NCBI GenBank assembly: GCA_023393015.1
Contig: JAEWMY010000047.1
Location: 27,125-91,124, forward strand
Length of the DNA: 64,000 nucleotides
Source of the DNA: Spirochaetota bacterium
Lineage (GTDB): Bacteria > Spirochaetota > Spirochaetia > Treponematales > Treponemataceae
Direction of reading: 5' to 3'
A program made the position numbers and the translations under genes. The notes below the pieces were generated by a model. That model was not told the DNA's origin, ran no database searches, and saw nothing but the letters and a program-made list of their open reading frames with translations. Below, one piece after another: positions 8,192 to 16,528 of this stretch. Within the stretch, counting starts at the first letter, position 1. Each line of letters begins with the position of its first letter.

Positions 8192-9223
8192 TTACTTCCG
8201 CACTTCCGCGAGGGACGCCTTGACCCTGCGGTACAGGGGAAGGTTGAAGGCGTCGGGAGTCGACTTCGCGATCGCGTCTATGTCGCGGGAGAAGTCGGAT
8301 TCCCAGAGGGCGAGGTCCTTCATGGTCGGGGACACCGCGACGACACCTTCGCGTTTCATGCTCGCGATATAACTCTGGTCCGTCTGCTCGAGCGAGGCGT
8401 CGAGGCGTTTTCTCATTCGGTTAACGGCGTCGAGCATCGCGGGCTTGTACTCGTCGGGTACGCGCGCCCACGCCTCGTTCGAGACGACGAGCCCCGCGAG
8501 CACGGGGCAGAGCTTCGCGTCGAGGGCGTAGTTGATCGACTTGGAAAGCCCCGTGACGTAGGCGTACATGTGCACGCCGAAGAAGCCGCGCACGCCGCTC
8601 GAGCTCTTGAGCGACTGGAGTATCTTGTCGGCGGGCATGTCCTCGATCGTGAACCCGGAGGCGCGGAAACTGTCGCCGAGTACCGGGCTGTCGAGTCCGG
8701 CCGAGGCGATCTTGATCTGCTTGAGTCCACGGAGATCGGAGAACTCGTCCTTCGTGTAGAACGACAGCCAGCCGACGTTCGTCCAGGCGATCATCTGGAA
8801 ACCGACCGCGTTGTACTGACGGACGAGTTCCGGCCCGTAGGTATCGAGAACGTAGTCGAGTTCGCCCTGGTTGCGGATGAGAAACGGTATCGAGAGGGTA
8901 TAGATGTTCGCCTGTGGCGCGAGTTCGTGAAGGCCGATCGTCGAGAAGATGGCGCCGTCGAGAAGCGCCCTCTGTCCCGGTCGGACGGAACGTATCTTCT
9001 GGATCACGGCCTTCTCACCGCCGAGGGCGAGCGAGTCGTAGAAGGTTATCGAGACCTTTCCTCCGGTGATCTTGGACCACTCCTGCGCGAGCGCCTTTTG
9101 CTCGACGTCCCAGGGAGACCGGGGAGGGGCCATAGACGCGATTTTCAGCTGGACTCGCTGGGCGTGAAGGGAACCGACGACGAGGGCGAGAACGAGAACG
9201 AGGGAGGCGCGTTTGATCGACAT
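8192..9223 (-). CDS. TRAP transporter periplasmic binding protein (DctP/TatP family)
   Basis: A 343-residue secreted receptor with signal peptide MSIKRASLVLVLALVVGSLHAQ, cleaved after HAQ. DctP-family features include an N-terminal strand LKIASMAPPRSPWDVEQKAL, a central PFLIRNQGELDYVLDTYG segment and the domain around GWLSFYTKDEFSDLRGLKQIKI where most DctP proteins place the carboxylate-binding arginine; here K is seen in that stretch rather than the usual R, so an organic acid may not be the ligand. Three bases separate it from the T-component gene upstream. In T. pallidum the equivalent P subunit (Tp0957) complexes with a TPR protein, TatT (Tp0956). Confidence 0.9.
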   Translation of the reverse strand: MSIKRASLVLVLALVVGSLHAQRVQLKIASMAPPRSPWDVEQKALAQEWSKITGGKVSITFYDSLALGGEKAVIQKIRSVRPGQRALLDGAIFSTIGLHELAPQANIYTLSIPFLIRNQGELDYVLDTYGPELVRQYNAVGFQMIAWTNVGWLSFYTKDEFSDLRGLKQIKIASAGLDSPVLGDSFRASGFTIEDMPADKILQSLKSSSGVRGFFGVHMYAYVTGLSKSINYALDAKLCPVLAGLVVSNEAWARVPDEYKPAMLDAVNRMRKRLDASLEQTDQSYIASMKREGVVAVSPTMKDLALWESDFSRDIDAIAKSTPDAFNLPLYRRVKASLAEVRK

Positions 9224-9226
9224 GGT

Positions 9227-10183
9227 CTAGTACTCCTGTTCGAGAATGAAATCCGCCTTGTGCTCCTTGAGCCACAGGGCCTGCCTGCGAGCGATGACGA
9301 GGGAAAGCCTGTTGTCCGGGTCTGATTCGGGATCGATCGCCAGGGCCTTTCCGACGTATTCGTCGAATCCGGCCGAATCCTGGGCGGGTATGCAAAGGGA
9401 CCGCGCGTACGCGACGAAGGTCGACGGGTTTTTCCCGCCGGAGATTTTGAAGGCCCTGTCGAACGCCGCGAGCGACTTGTCCTTCCCGCCTCCGAGAGAA
9501 TCGGGTGCGACCGCGTAGAACTGCGCGAGCGCTTCCCACGCGGCGCCGTTGTTGAAGGCCGGATCGAGGGCGGCCGAGCGCTCGAGCATGGAGATCGCGC
9601 CGGGCAGGCGTTCGATATACGCGGTGTCGAGCGGGCTCAGCGAGAAGGCGCCGAGAAGTCCCGCGCCCGCCCAATAGAGGGCCTGGGCGTCGTCGGCCTC
9701 GCACGCGGCGAGCGTTTTGTCGCGCGCGTTTCCGTCAAGCGAGAAGACGGACGAAGCGAAACCGGGACGGGCGCGCTCGAAGGCCTTAAGGACGAAATCG
9801 GCGCCCCTGACGTAAAAGACCTGAGCGCGCCGGTATTCGGAATCCTGAACGTCGAACTGCTCGGGCGGCAACCGTTCGGCCGGCCCCTGCACGAAGGCGG
9901 CGGCGTACATGACGTAGAGTTGCCCGGTCATGACGGCGAGTCCCGCGTGCTCCGGATTCTGCAGGTGCATCATCTCGTAGATCTTCAGGGCTGTGGGGAA
10001 AAAGTCCCCGACGAGTTTCGGGTCCGATTCGCCGGTCAGGGCGACCATCGGGTTCGGCCCGCCTGCGGGAAGGGATGACGGCGGGGGGGCGAGCATGTCC
10101 GCTACCGAGTTGAAGGCCATTTTCTTGATCGAGCATCCCGCGAAGAGCGCCAGAAACGCGATCGGCACCAGGGCTTTTTTCAC
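9227..10183 (-). CDS. tatT: TRAP transporter-associated TPR lipoprotein (TatT)
   Basis: A 318-residue lipoprotein matching the TatT family, which trimerises through helical TPR-like repeats and binds the TRAP receptor in the periplasm of treponemes. With a GTG start at 10183 the signal peptide is short (MKKALVPIAFLALFAGC) with the lipidated cysteine at 17. This start overlaps the upstream stop by four bases (GTGA) and has AGGA upstream; an in-frame ATG at 10204 would add seven polar residues. The rest is helical (AVMTGQLYVMYAAAFVQGPAERL, FNNGAAWEALAQFYAV). It lies immediately before the P and QM genes in one operon. Confidence 0.85.
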   Translation of the reverse strand: MKKALVPIAFLALFAGCSIKKMAFNSVADMLAPPPSSLPAGGPNPMVALTGESDPKLVGDFFPTALKIYEMMHLQNPEHAGLAVMTGQLYVMYAAAFVQGPAERLPPEQFDVQDSEYRRAQVFYVRGADFVLKAFERARPGFASSVFSLDGNARDKTLAACEADDAQALYWAGAGLLGAFSLSPLDTAYIERLPGAISMLERSAALDPAFNNGAAWEALAQFYAVAPDSLGGGKDKSLAAFDRAFKISGGKNPSTFVAYARSLCIPAQDSAGFDEYVGKALAIDPESDPDNRLSLVIARRQALWLKEHKADFILEQEY

Positions 10184-10434
10184 GCTTTTTGTTCCTTTTT
10201 CCATTCTTCGATGCAATGTTCGTACGCCGCGATCGTCGCGGACAGCGATATGTCCTGTACGAGACCGCGCCCGGTCCAGTCGTTTCCGTCCATTATGTAC
10301 AAGTTGTTGAGTATACCTTCGAGATTTTTCACGGTACAGGACGGATCGTGGGCTCTTCTGCGCTCCAGTCCCTGAACCTCTTCCTCGAACACGCGTAAAT
10401 ACTGCTGATCAGCCCAGTCGGTCGTTTCGCCCAT
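10180..10434 (-). CDS. small conserved-context hypothetical protein upstream of tatT
   Basis: An 84-residue acidic, tryptophan-containing cytoplasmic protein with no signal peptide or recognised domain. It is coupled to tatT by a four-base overlap and so is the first gene of the TRAP operon. Coding character is supported by that overlap and by the balanced composition. No Shine-Dalgarno is visible before the ATG at 10434; a TTG lies nine bases earlier. The start lies only about 50 bases from the divergent trpR gene. Function unknown; a regulatory or assembly role in the transporter operon would be inference only. Confidence 0.65.
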   Translation of the reverse strand: MGETTDWADQQYLRVFEEEVQGLERRRAHDPSCTVKNLEGILNNLYIMDGNDWTGRGLVQDISLSATIAAYEHCIEEWKKEQKA

Positions 10435-10472
10435 TGGGGCCAATAATAGTAGTTTTTCGGCGTTCCTTCAAG

Positions 10473-10478
10473 TATAAT
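10473..10478 (+). promoter_or_regulatory. -10 box of the trpR-like gene (leaderless start)
   Basis: A consensus TATAAT ends seven bases before the ATG at 10485; no Shine-Dalgarno lies between them. The -35 region is weak. Confidence 0.6.
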
Positions 10479-10484
10479 ACGTAT

Positions 10485-10802
10485 ATGCAGGAATATCAGG
10501 ACACGGCCCGAACCGGGGAACTGGTTGCCACGGCCATACGGGAACTTTCGGAGGCGATCGCCGCGGCCGACGATCCAGCGCTCATCGGGGAGTTTCTCGC
10601 GTGCCTTTTGACCCCCGCCGAGTTGCGCGAGGTGTCCACCAGGTGGGCGCTCGTCCGGGAGATCGACGCGGGAACGACCCAGCGGGAGATCGCGAGAAAG
10701 ATGGGCTTGAGCCTGTGCAAGATCACGCGGGGTTCGAAGGAACTGAAAAAGGACGATTCTCCCTTCAAGAAGATGATTGACCTTTACAGGGCGGTAAAAT
10801 AG
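10485..10802 (+). CDS. trpR: TrpR/YerC-type transcriptional repressor
   Basis: A 105-residue all-helical DNA-binding protein of the Trp repressor family. The diagnostic stretch runs LLTPAELREVSTRWALVREI, then the helix-turn-helix TTQREIARKMGLSLCKITRG followed by SKELKK; classical TrpR has LTPDERxALxxR..iv..L and QREL..ELG...ATITRGSN.LK. It is predicted to bind tryptophan or a related ligand and repress uptake or biosynthesis. Candidate targets in the window are the TrpX-like ABC importer and the TRAP operon, but no matching operator was identified. YerC-type members without tryptophan response are the alternative. The gene appears leaderless and ends with a strong terminator. Confidence 0.8.
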   Translation: MQEYQDTARTGELVATAIRELSEAIAAADDPALIGEFLACLLTPAELREVSTRWALVREIDAGTTQREIARKMGLSLCKITRGSKELKKDDSPFKKMIDLYRAVK

Positions 10803-10841
10803 GCCGATGCCCGGTATCGAGTCGTGAATCCCTCGAAAAAC

Positions 10842-10883
10842 AAGACGCTCGGGTCGGCGAACCGACCCGAGCGTCTTTTTTTT
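10842..10883 (+). terminator. strong rho-independent terminator after trpR
   Basis: A perfect 16-bp stem AAGACGCTCGGGTCGG (10842-10857) / CCGACCCGAGCGTCTT (10862-10877) with a CGAA loop runs into a T tract. It may also end the convergent ankyrin gene because A residues precede the stem. Confidence 0.95.
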
Positions 10884-10916
10884 CCTTTCGCTGAAGAAAC
10901 GACCGCGGGTCGCGGC

Positions 10917-13748
10917 TTACTTGAGCAGTTCCGCGACGCCGGGTCGCTGCCATCTGACCGCCATGTCGTAGGCGGTTTCCCCCGCGACGTTTTTTACCGC
11001 CCGGTCGACTCTCGGCATGCCGAGAAGGCGCGTCACGGTTTTCTCGTCCGAAAGGCGCGCGGCGTAGTGCAGGATGCCGTCCCCGATCGTGTCGGTCTTG
11101 TCGGCGGCCGATTCGGCGAGCGCGGGCAAGAGCGCCTGCGAGGAAGTAAGCGCGATCGAGACCGCGGAGGCTCCAGAGTTGTCGGCCGCGAAGGGATCGG
11201 CTCCCGCGGCCAGAAGCGCGCGCGCCGCCGATTCGTCCCCGTTTCTCACGGCCAAAAGGAGGGCGGTGCTGCCGGTGCGGTTCCGGTTGTTCACGGGAAA
11301 GCGCGCCTGGATGAGGGCCTTGATCACGTCCGGTCCCGAGCGCTCCTCTATCGCGGCGTGCAACGGCGTGTTTCCGTCCGAGTCGACGACGTTCGCGTTT
11401 CCGCCGAGAACCGCCATGACCGTTTCGGGAGATTTTCTGAGGGCGAGCGAAAGGGGCGTTTTTCCCCAGGTATCGCGCGCCATCGCGTTTCCACCGGCGT
11501 TGCGGATAAGGGCGATCGTCTCGGGATTCGCGCGATCGACCGCCTCGTGGAAAGCGTTCCTGCCGTACATGTCCTGCATGACGGGAGAGGCTCCCCGCTC
11601 GAGGAGCACGCGAATCGATTCGGCGCGGTTCGCCTGAATGGCGTCGGTCAGCGGTGTCTTTCCCGTCTCGTCGACGGCGTCGATGTCGGCTCCCGCCGGG
11701 ATGAGCGTCCGTATGAACTGGGCGTTGCCCGATCTGGCCGCCTCGTGAAGCGCCGTTTTCCCGGCGAGGTTTCTCGCCGAAACGAGCCGGCGGCCGTTCG
11801 ACCGCGCGTCGTGCGCGAGAAGGGCCTCGGCGGCCCCCGCGGCCGACCAGCGGATGCACGCGTGAAGGGCCGTGTTGCCGAGATAGTCTCGGGCGTTTAT
11901 GTCCGCCTTGCGGTTTTTGTCGCCCGCGAGCATGGTACGTATCGTATCGGCCGAGTCCGCCTTGACTGCGTTGAATAGCGGCGTTTCCCCGTTGGCGTTG
12001 CGCGCGGCGAGGTCGCCGCCCTTGTCCACGATGAACGAAACGACGGGAGAGAGCTGCCATTCCGCCGCGAGATGGAGCGGGGTGTTGCCGGCGCCGTCGC
12101 TCGAGGAAATGACGCGCGAATTGAGCACCCAGTCCTGCCTGCCGCCGAGTCTCGTGAGCGCGGCCCGCAAGGCCGACTCCCCCGTCACGTTCGCGCTGAA
12201 GACGTCGGCTCCGGCGACGAGAAGCGCCTCCCCGTTCGCGCGGTCGTTCGCCCGCACGGCGATGTGGAGGGGCGTGTCGCCGTTCTTGTCGCGCGCGTTG
12301 ACGTCCGCCTTTTTGGAAAGGATATAGGCGACGATTGCCGGCTCGGCGCGCAGCGAGACGGCGACGTGAAGCGGCGTGCGCCCGCGGGAGTCGCGCGTTT
12401 GCGCGGCTTCTTCCGTGACGATCGCCTCGACGAGCTCGATGCCGGCGCGTATAGCGCGCGAAAGGGCCGTGTGGTCGTCCATGTCCTCCGCGTGGATGTC
12501 GGCCCTGAGGGTCACGAAGAGCCTCGCCTGCGCGATTTGCCTGCGCTCGATCGCGAGCGAGAGGGGCGTGACGCCCTTCTTGTTCCGTTCGTTCGCGTCG
12601 GCCCCCGCGGAGACGAGGTCGCGGACGATGTCCTCGCTCATTCCGAGGCGCGCGGCTATGTGAAGCGGCGTTTCGCCGTAGTTGTCCTTCTTGTTGGGGT
12701 TCGATCCGGCGCGAAGGAGGATGCCGAATATCTCGGAGCGGGATGCCTCGGGCATGACGAGATGAAGCGGGGTGTTTCCCGATGAATCCTGCAGGTTCGC
12801 GTCGGCGCCCGCGGCGGTGAGGGCCGCGACGATCTTGCCGCGGCCGCCGCGCACGGCCTCGTGAAGCGGCGTCGCGCTCGCGATGTCCTTGGCGTTCGCC
12901 TGCGCGCCCCTGCCGATCAGGTAGGTCACGTAACCCGAATGCCCGGCCGCCGCCGCGACGTGAAGCGGGGTCTTTCCCTCCTCGAAGCGTATGGAGGGAT
13001 TTCTCTTGAGCACGGCCGTCTCGAAGTACGAGAAGTCGCCGCGGAGCGGTTCGACCCCCGCGAGGAGGAGCTTCGACGCTATGACCGCGCTCGCGTCCTT
13101 GTCGGGGGACGCGTACGCGAGCGCGAGCGGCGTGTTTCCCCCGGCGTCGGCCCGGGACGTCGCGCCGCCCGCCTTGAGGATCGCGTCGACCGCCTCCCCG
13201 TCAAGGTCCGCGCACGCGTGGTGAAGTACCGTCTTGCCGCTCGCGTCCCGCTGTGTCACGGTCGCGGGCGCGATGATCGCCGAGAAGGACTCGCCGCCCG
13301 TCGCCCGCGCGAGTCGGTAGACGGACACGCCCGCGGAGTTTTCCGCGAAGACGCCGGCGCCGGCGGCCGCGAGAACCCGGGCGGATTCGCGCATCCCGGC
13401 CGCGCAGGCGGCGGCGAGCGGCGTCGCTCCGGCGTTGTCGCGCGCTTCCGTGTCGGCCTTCATGCCGAGAAGGAGCTCGAGAAGCTCGACGTTTCCCCGC
13501 ACGGCGGCTATATGGAGCGGCGTTTGCCCGTTAGAGTCGGTCTGGTTGACGGAATCCTTGTTCGCGAGTCGCTTTTGCACCTCGGAAACGTCGCCCTTCC
13601 TGACGAGGTCGACGAGACTCGCGCCCGCCGTCGTGCTCGCTTGCGGGGCGGGCGTCGGGGAGGAAACGCAGGATACGGACAGGCACGCGGCCGCGCAAAC
13701 GGCCGCAATCGCGAGGCGAAAGCGTGAAATCGGTCGTGAAACGGTCAT
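10917..13748 (-). CDS. giant ankyrin-repeat lipoprotein
   Basis: A 943-residue surface or periplasmic lipoprotein consisting almost wholly of ankyrin repeats. The start at 13748 begins a signal peptide (RLAIAAVCAAACLSVSC) with the lipidated cysteine at residue 27; an ATG 40 codons upstream would bury it. I count about 26 consecutive repeats of roughly 31-34 residues, many with the canonical G.TPLH.AA core (for example NGQTPLHIAAVRGN, EGKTPLHVAAAAGH, AGNTPLHLAAEW); a few are degenerate or lengthened, notably the one near residues 210-260. Ankyrin arrays bind proteins, so a scaffold, host- or neighbour-interaction role is possible but unproven. The gene stands alone, convergent with trpR and divergent from the HPt gene. 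Confidence 0.92.
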   Translation of the reverse strand: MTVSRPISRFRLAIAAVCAAACLSVSCVSSPTPAPQASTTAGASLVDLVRKGDVSEVQKRLANKDSVNQTDSNGQTPLHIAAVRGNVELLELLLGMKADTEARDNAGATPLAAACAAGMRESARVLAAAGAGVFAENSAGVSVYRLARATGGESFSAIIAPATVTQRDASGKTVLHHACADLDGEAVDAILKAGGATSRADAGGNTPLALAYASPDKDASAVIASKLLLAGVEPLRGDFSYFETAVLKRNPSIRFEEGKTPLHVAAAAGHSGYVTYLIGRGAQANAKDIASATPLHEAVRGGRGKIVAALTAAGADANLQDSSGNTPLHLVMPEASRSEIFGILLRAGSNPNKKDNYGETPLHIAARLGMSEDIVRDLVSAGADANERNKKGVTPLSLAIERRQIAQARLFVTLRADIHAEDMDDHTALSRAIRAGIELVEAIVTEEAAQTRDSRGRTPLHVAVSLRAEPAIVAYILSKKADVNARDKNGDTPLHIAVRANDRANGEALLVAGADVFSANVTGESALRAALTRLGGRQDWVLNSRVISSSDGAGNTPLHLAAEWQLSPVVSFIVDKGGDLAARNANGETPLFNAVKADSADTIRTMLAGDKNRKADINARDYLGNTALHACIRWSAAGAAEALLAHDARSNGRRLVSARNLAGKTALHEAARSGNAQFIRTLIPAGADIDAVDETGKTPLTDAIQANRAESIRVLLERGASPVMQDMYGRNAFHEAVDRANPETIALIRNAGGNAMARDTWGKTPLSLALRKSPETVMAVLGGNANVVDSDGNTPLHAAIEERSGPDVIKALIQARFPVNNRNRTGSTALLLAVRNGDESAARALLAAGADPFAADNSGASAVSIALTSSQALLPALAESAADKTDTIGDGILHYAARLSDEKTVTRLLGMPRVDRAVKNVAGETAYDMAVRWQRPGVAELLK

Positions 13749-13828
13749 TGAAGAACCCCCGTTAGATGATCGACCGAAAATACCGGTCTGTTGACCCGAT
13801 TTTCGTGGAAATCGCGGGGGAATGCTGG

Positions 13829-13834
13829 TACACT
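13829..13834 (+). promoter_or_regulatory. extended -10 box of the HPt gene
   Basis: TACACT preceded by TGG (an extended -10, TGn) ends nine bases before the ATG at 13843, again without a Shine-Dalgarno between. Confidence 0.5.
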
Positions 13835-13842
13835 GTCCGGCA

Positions 13843-14238
13843 ATGCGAGAAAGAATGCCCTTTATCAAGGAATATGACGTCGTTCTTCACCGCCTGGGGG
13901 GAAGCGAACTCCTGTTGGAGCGACTTCTTTCCAAATTCCTCGATTCGTACCGTGACGCCGGCAGCCAGCTCGCCGCCCTGCTCGCCGAGGGACGGCACGA
14001 GGAGGCGTACCGCCTCGTGCATTCGATTAAAGGGGTTTCTTCCAACCTGGGACTCGACGGGATTTACCGCGCCTCGGCGGACCTCGAGCTTGCGCTCAAG
14101 GCCGAGTCCGCGGCCGCGGCCGCGGGCGCCGTCGCCGACGTATCCCGCGAAAGCGCCGCGTATACGCGCGAACTCGACGCGTTCACAGGAGAGCTCGACG
14201 CGGTAATCGGTTATCTCGACTCCCCGCCGAAGCTCTGA
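13843..14238 (+). CDS. orphan histidine-phosphotransfer (HPt) domain protein
   Basis: A 131-residue cytoplasmic helical-bundle protein. The HPt motif HSIKGVSSNLG places the phosphorylated histidine at residue 60, followed by the usual L...L.LE pattern (ASADLELALK). HPt proteins relay phosphate between hybrid kinases or receivers and response regulators. No hybrid kinase lies next to it, so its partners must be encoded elsewhere, possibly in the signalling island from 20.5 kb. ATG 13843 is favoured because of the -10 box just upstream; ATG 13855 is an alternative. Confidence 0.85.
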   Translation: MRERMPFIKEYDVVLHRLGGSELLLERLLSKFLDSYRDAGSQLAALLAEGRHEEAYRLVHSIKGVSSNLGLDGIYRASADLELALKAESAAAAAGAVADVSRESAAYTRELDAFTGELDAVIGYLDSPPKL

Positions 14239-14250
14239 TCTTCCGTACCG

Positions 14251-16404
14251 TTATTTTACCGAACCGGCGAGTATCCGCGCGACGTCTTCTCCCGTTTTCG
14301 CGCCCATGAGACGCGTGACGATATCCTCGTCCTTGAGAATGCCGCCGATCGCCGCCAGGAACTGCATGTGCGGACCCGAGACGCGTTTCGGCGAGACGAC
14401 GAGAATGACGACGCGGGTCGCTTCACCGTCAAGGGAGTCGAAATCCGTTCCCTCGCGACACAGTCCCACCGCGACCGCCATCTCGGTGATACCGTCCGAC
14501 TTTCCGTGGGGCAGGGCGATACCGCGCTGAAGCCCGGTGCTCATCGTCTTTTCCCGCAGGAGCACGTCCTCGATGACCTGGTCATGGTCGGTAACCTTTC
14601 CGCTGTTGCAGAGTATGTTCACCATCCGCTCGATGATCGCTTCCTTGCTTCCCGGCTCGAGCGAGAGGGTCACGCAGCGCGGGGTGATGAGCGAAAGGAG
14701 GTCGCGGTCGGCGCGCGCCGTCGGGGAGGACATGGCGCGGCGGAGGTCGTCGGGATCGGATGCGGCCTTGAGTTCCTCGATCCTGGTATTGAGGGCGACG
14801 ATGACTTCGTGAACCGAAACCCTCACGAAGGGGATATCCTCGGGCGCCGCCTCGATGGTGACGCGGTTTTCCTCCTCGGTGATCGAGAGCGCGACCGAAT
14901 CCTTGCGCGCCTGCGAAATTCCGTCGTCGATATTCATCATCTGGACGTAGAAGCCCTCGGCCTTGAGGTTCTTGAGGAGGGTATCGACGACGAGGTCCGC
15001 GATTTCGTCGGAACCGAAGTCCCAGGAGACGCTTTCATTGTCGCTGCCCTTCGTGTCCTTGCGCGTACCCCGACCCGTCACGCCGAGCGTCGCGTTCAGG
15101 AGGGGCGGGCCGATGAGCGTGGTCAGGAGCGTCATCATGATGACGATGCCGAACAGCTGTTCGTTGAGGATGCCGGCCGTGATACCGATGCCGGCGATGA
15201 TGAGGGCGACCTCTCCGCGCGGGACCATCCCCGCGCCGATTCTGGCCGCTCCCTTCGCGTTAAAGCCGAGCGCGAGGGCCGGAAGTCCGCATCCGACGAT
15301 CTTGGCGACGACCGCGATGACGGTGTACGCGAGGCCGAAGACGAGGACGCTCGGGGAAAGGAGCTCGCCGACGTTGACGAGCATGCCCATGACCGCGAAG
15401 AAGAGCGGGACGAAGAATTCGTAGAGGCCGTGGATGCGCTCCTGTATGACGGTGGCGATATCGGTTTTCGAGAGCGACAGTCCCGTTACGTAGGCGCCGA
15501 TGATCATGGCGAGACCTTCTTTTTCGAAGACGCCCGCGAGGATGAGGCCGATGCCGAGCGCGCAGATCGAGAAATCGTACGAGTGCTTGAAAAACTTGAG
15601 GAACGAGGCGATCTTCCGTGAGAAGACAAGCCCCAGGGCGGTGAAGCCGAGCCAGATGCCGAAGGCGCGGCCCGCGATAGCGCCGATCGCCGAAAGGGAG
15701 AGGGCGCCGGAGCCGCCAGCCGGGTTCGCGAGCACGGCGACTATGCCGAGCACGACGGCGAGCATGACGATGCCGAGGACGTCGTCGAAGACGGCGGCCG
15801 CGAGGATCGTCACTCCCTCCGGGGAGTCCATCTTCTTCTTGTCGGAAAGGATTCTCGCCGTGATGCCGACCGAGGTCGCGGTCGAAAGGATGCCGAGAAA
15901 GAGCGCCTGCGGGTCCATGAAGTCGACGCCGAGGAGGAGGACGCCGGAGAGGGCGCCGAGGCCGAAGGAGGCGATTACGCCGCCGATACCGACGATACCC
16001 CCCGCCACCGAGTAGCGGAGGAAGAGCGCGAGGTCGGTCTCGAGACCCGAGGCGAAAAGAAGGATGATCGAGGCTACGGTCGCGAAACCGTAGAGTTCGG
16101 GGCCCACGGCGAGCGCGCCCGTATGGAGGGGAAAGAGACCCGTGGGAAAGGCCGCGAAGGGAAGGCCTCCGAGGGCGTACGGTCCGATGGCGACGCCCGC
16201 GAGAAGCTCGCCGAGAACGGGCGGAATGCCGAACTTCTTTACGATTCGGCCCCCGACGCGGACGGCGAAGATGATGATTCCGATTTGAAGGACCAGGGTG
16301 GACATAACCTCGGTTACGGGTTCTGAGTCCTCGGCAAAGATGGCGCTTGTCCCGAGGGACAGGAACGTCAAGATGGCCAGAATGAGTAACGCCTTGCGTT
16401 TCAT
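14251..16404 (-). CDS. CPA2/Kef-type cation:proton antiporter fused to a PTS EIIA-like domain
   Basis: A 717-residue inner-membrane protein. After a signal-like first helix (MKRKALLILAILTFLSLG), residues about 45-420 form a twelve-helix Na+/H+ exchanger domain with FGIPPVLGELLAGVAIGP and the characteristic acidic region AAAVFDDVLGIVMLAV. A linker (430-560) leads to a PtsN-type EIIA domain (about 570-717) with the active-site pattern STGLQRGIALPHGKSD; the phosphorylatable histidine is near residue 633. Start 16404 has AGAGG upstream; an earlier in-frame start is rejected because it lacks this. The fusion suggests control of cation or pH homeostasis by nitrogen-PTS phosphorylation. It stands alone between convergent and same-strand genes. 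Confidence 0.9.
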   Translation of the reverse strand: MKRKALLILAILTFLSLGTSAIFAEDSEPVTEVMSTLVLQIGIIIFAVRVGGRIVKKFGIPPVLGELLAGVAIGPYALGGLPFAAFPTGLFPLHTGALAVGPELYGFATVASIILLFASGLETDLALFLRYSVAGGIVGIGGVIASFGLGALSGVLLLGVDFMDPQALFLGILSTATSVGITARILSDKKKMDSPEGVTILAAAVFDDVLGIVMLAVVLGIVAVLANPAGGSGALSLSAIGAIAGRAFGIWLGFTALGLVFSRKIASFLKFFKHSYDFSICALGIGLILAGVFEKEGLAMIIGAYVTGLSLSKTDIATVIQERIHGLYEFFVPLFFAVMGMLVNVGELLSPSVLVFGLAYTVIAVVAKIVGCGLPALALGFNAKGAARIGAGMVPRGEVALIIAGIGITAGILNEQLFGIVIMMTLLTTLIGPPLLNATLGVTGRGTRKDTKGSDNESVSWDFGSDEIADLVVDTLLKNLKAEGFYVQMMNIDDGISQARKDSVALSITEEENRVTIEAAPEDIPFVRVSVHEVIVALNTRIEELKAASDPDDLRRAMSSPTARADRDLLSLITPRCVTLSLEPGSKEAIIERMVNILCNSGKVTDHDQVIEDVLLREKTMSTGLQRGIALPHGKSDGITEMAVAVGLCREGTDFDSLDGEATRVVILVVSPKRVSGPHMQFLAAIGGILKDEDIVTRLMGAKTGEDVARILAGSVK

Positions 16405-16528
16405 AAGATGCCTCTTGAAAATGAAAATAATAACAGACAATGTCATATTATGCGTTTCATTGCAAGAGAATGGAATATTTCGCGCCTTTTTTATCGAAAG
16501 GCGCTACGGTTCGTATCGGAACAGATGA

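Noticed and set aside
14368..15621. A 417-residue open frame on the plus strand opposite the antiporter gene
   Set aside because: It is rich in Arg, Glu, Asp and Gly with no domain, as expected for the complement of a GC-rich membrane protein gene; the opposite strand has clear antiporter and EIIA motifs.
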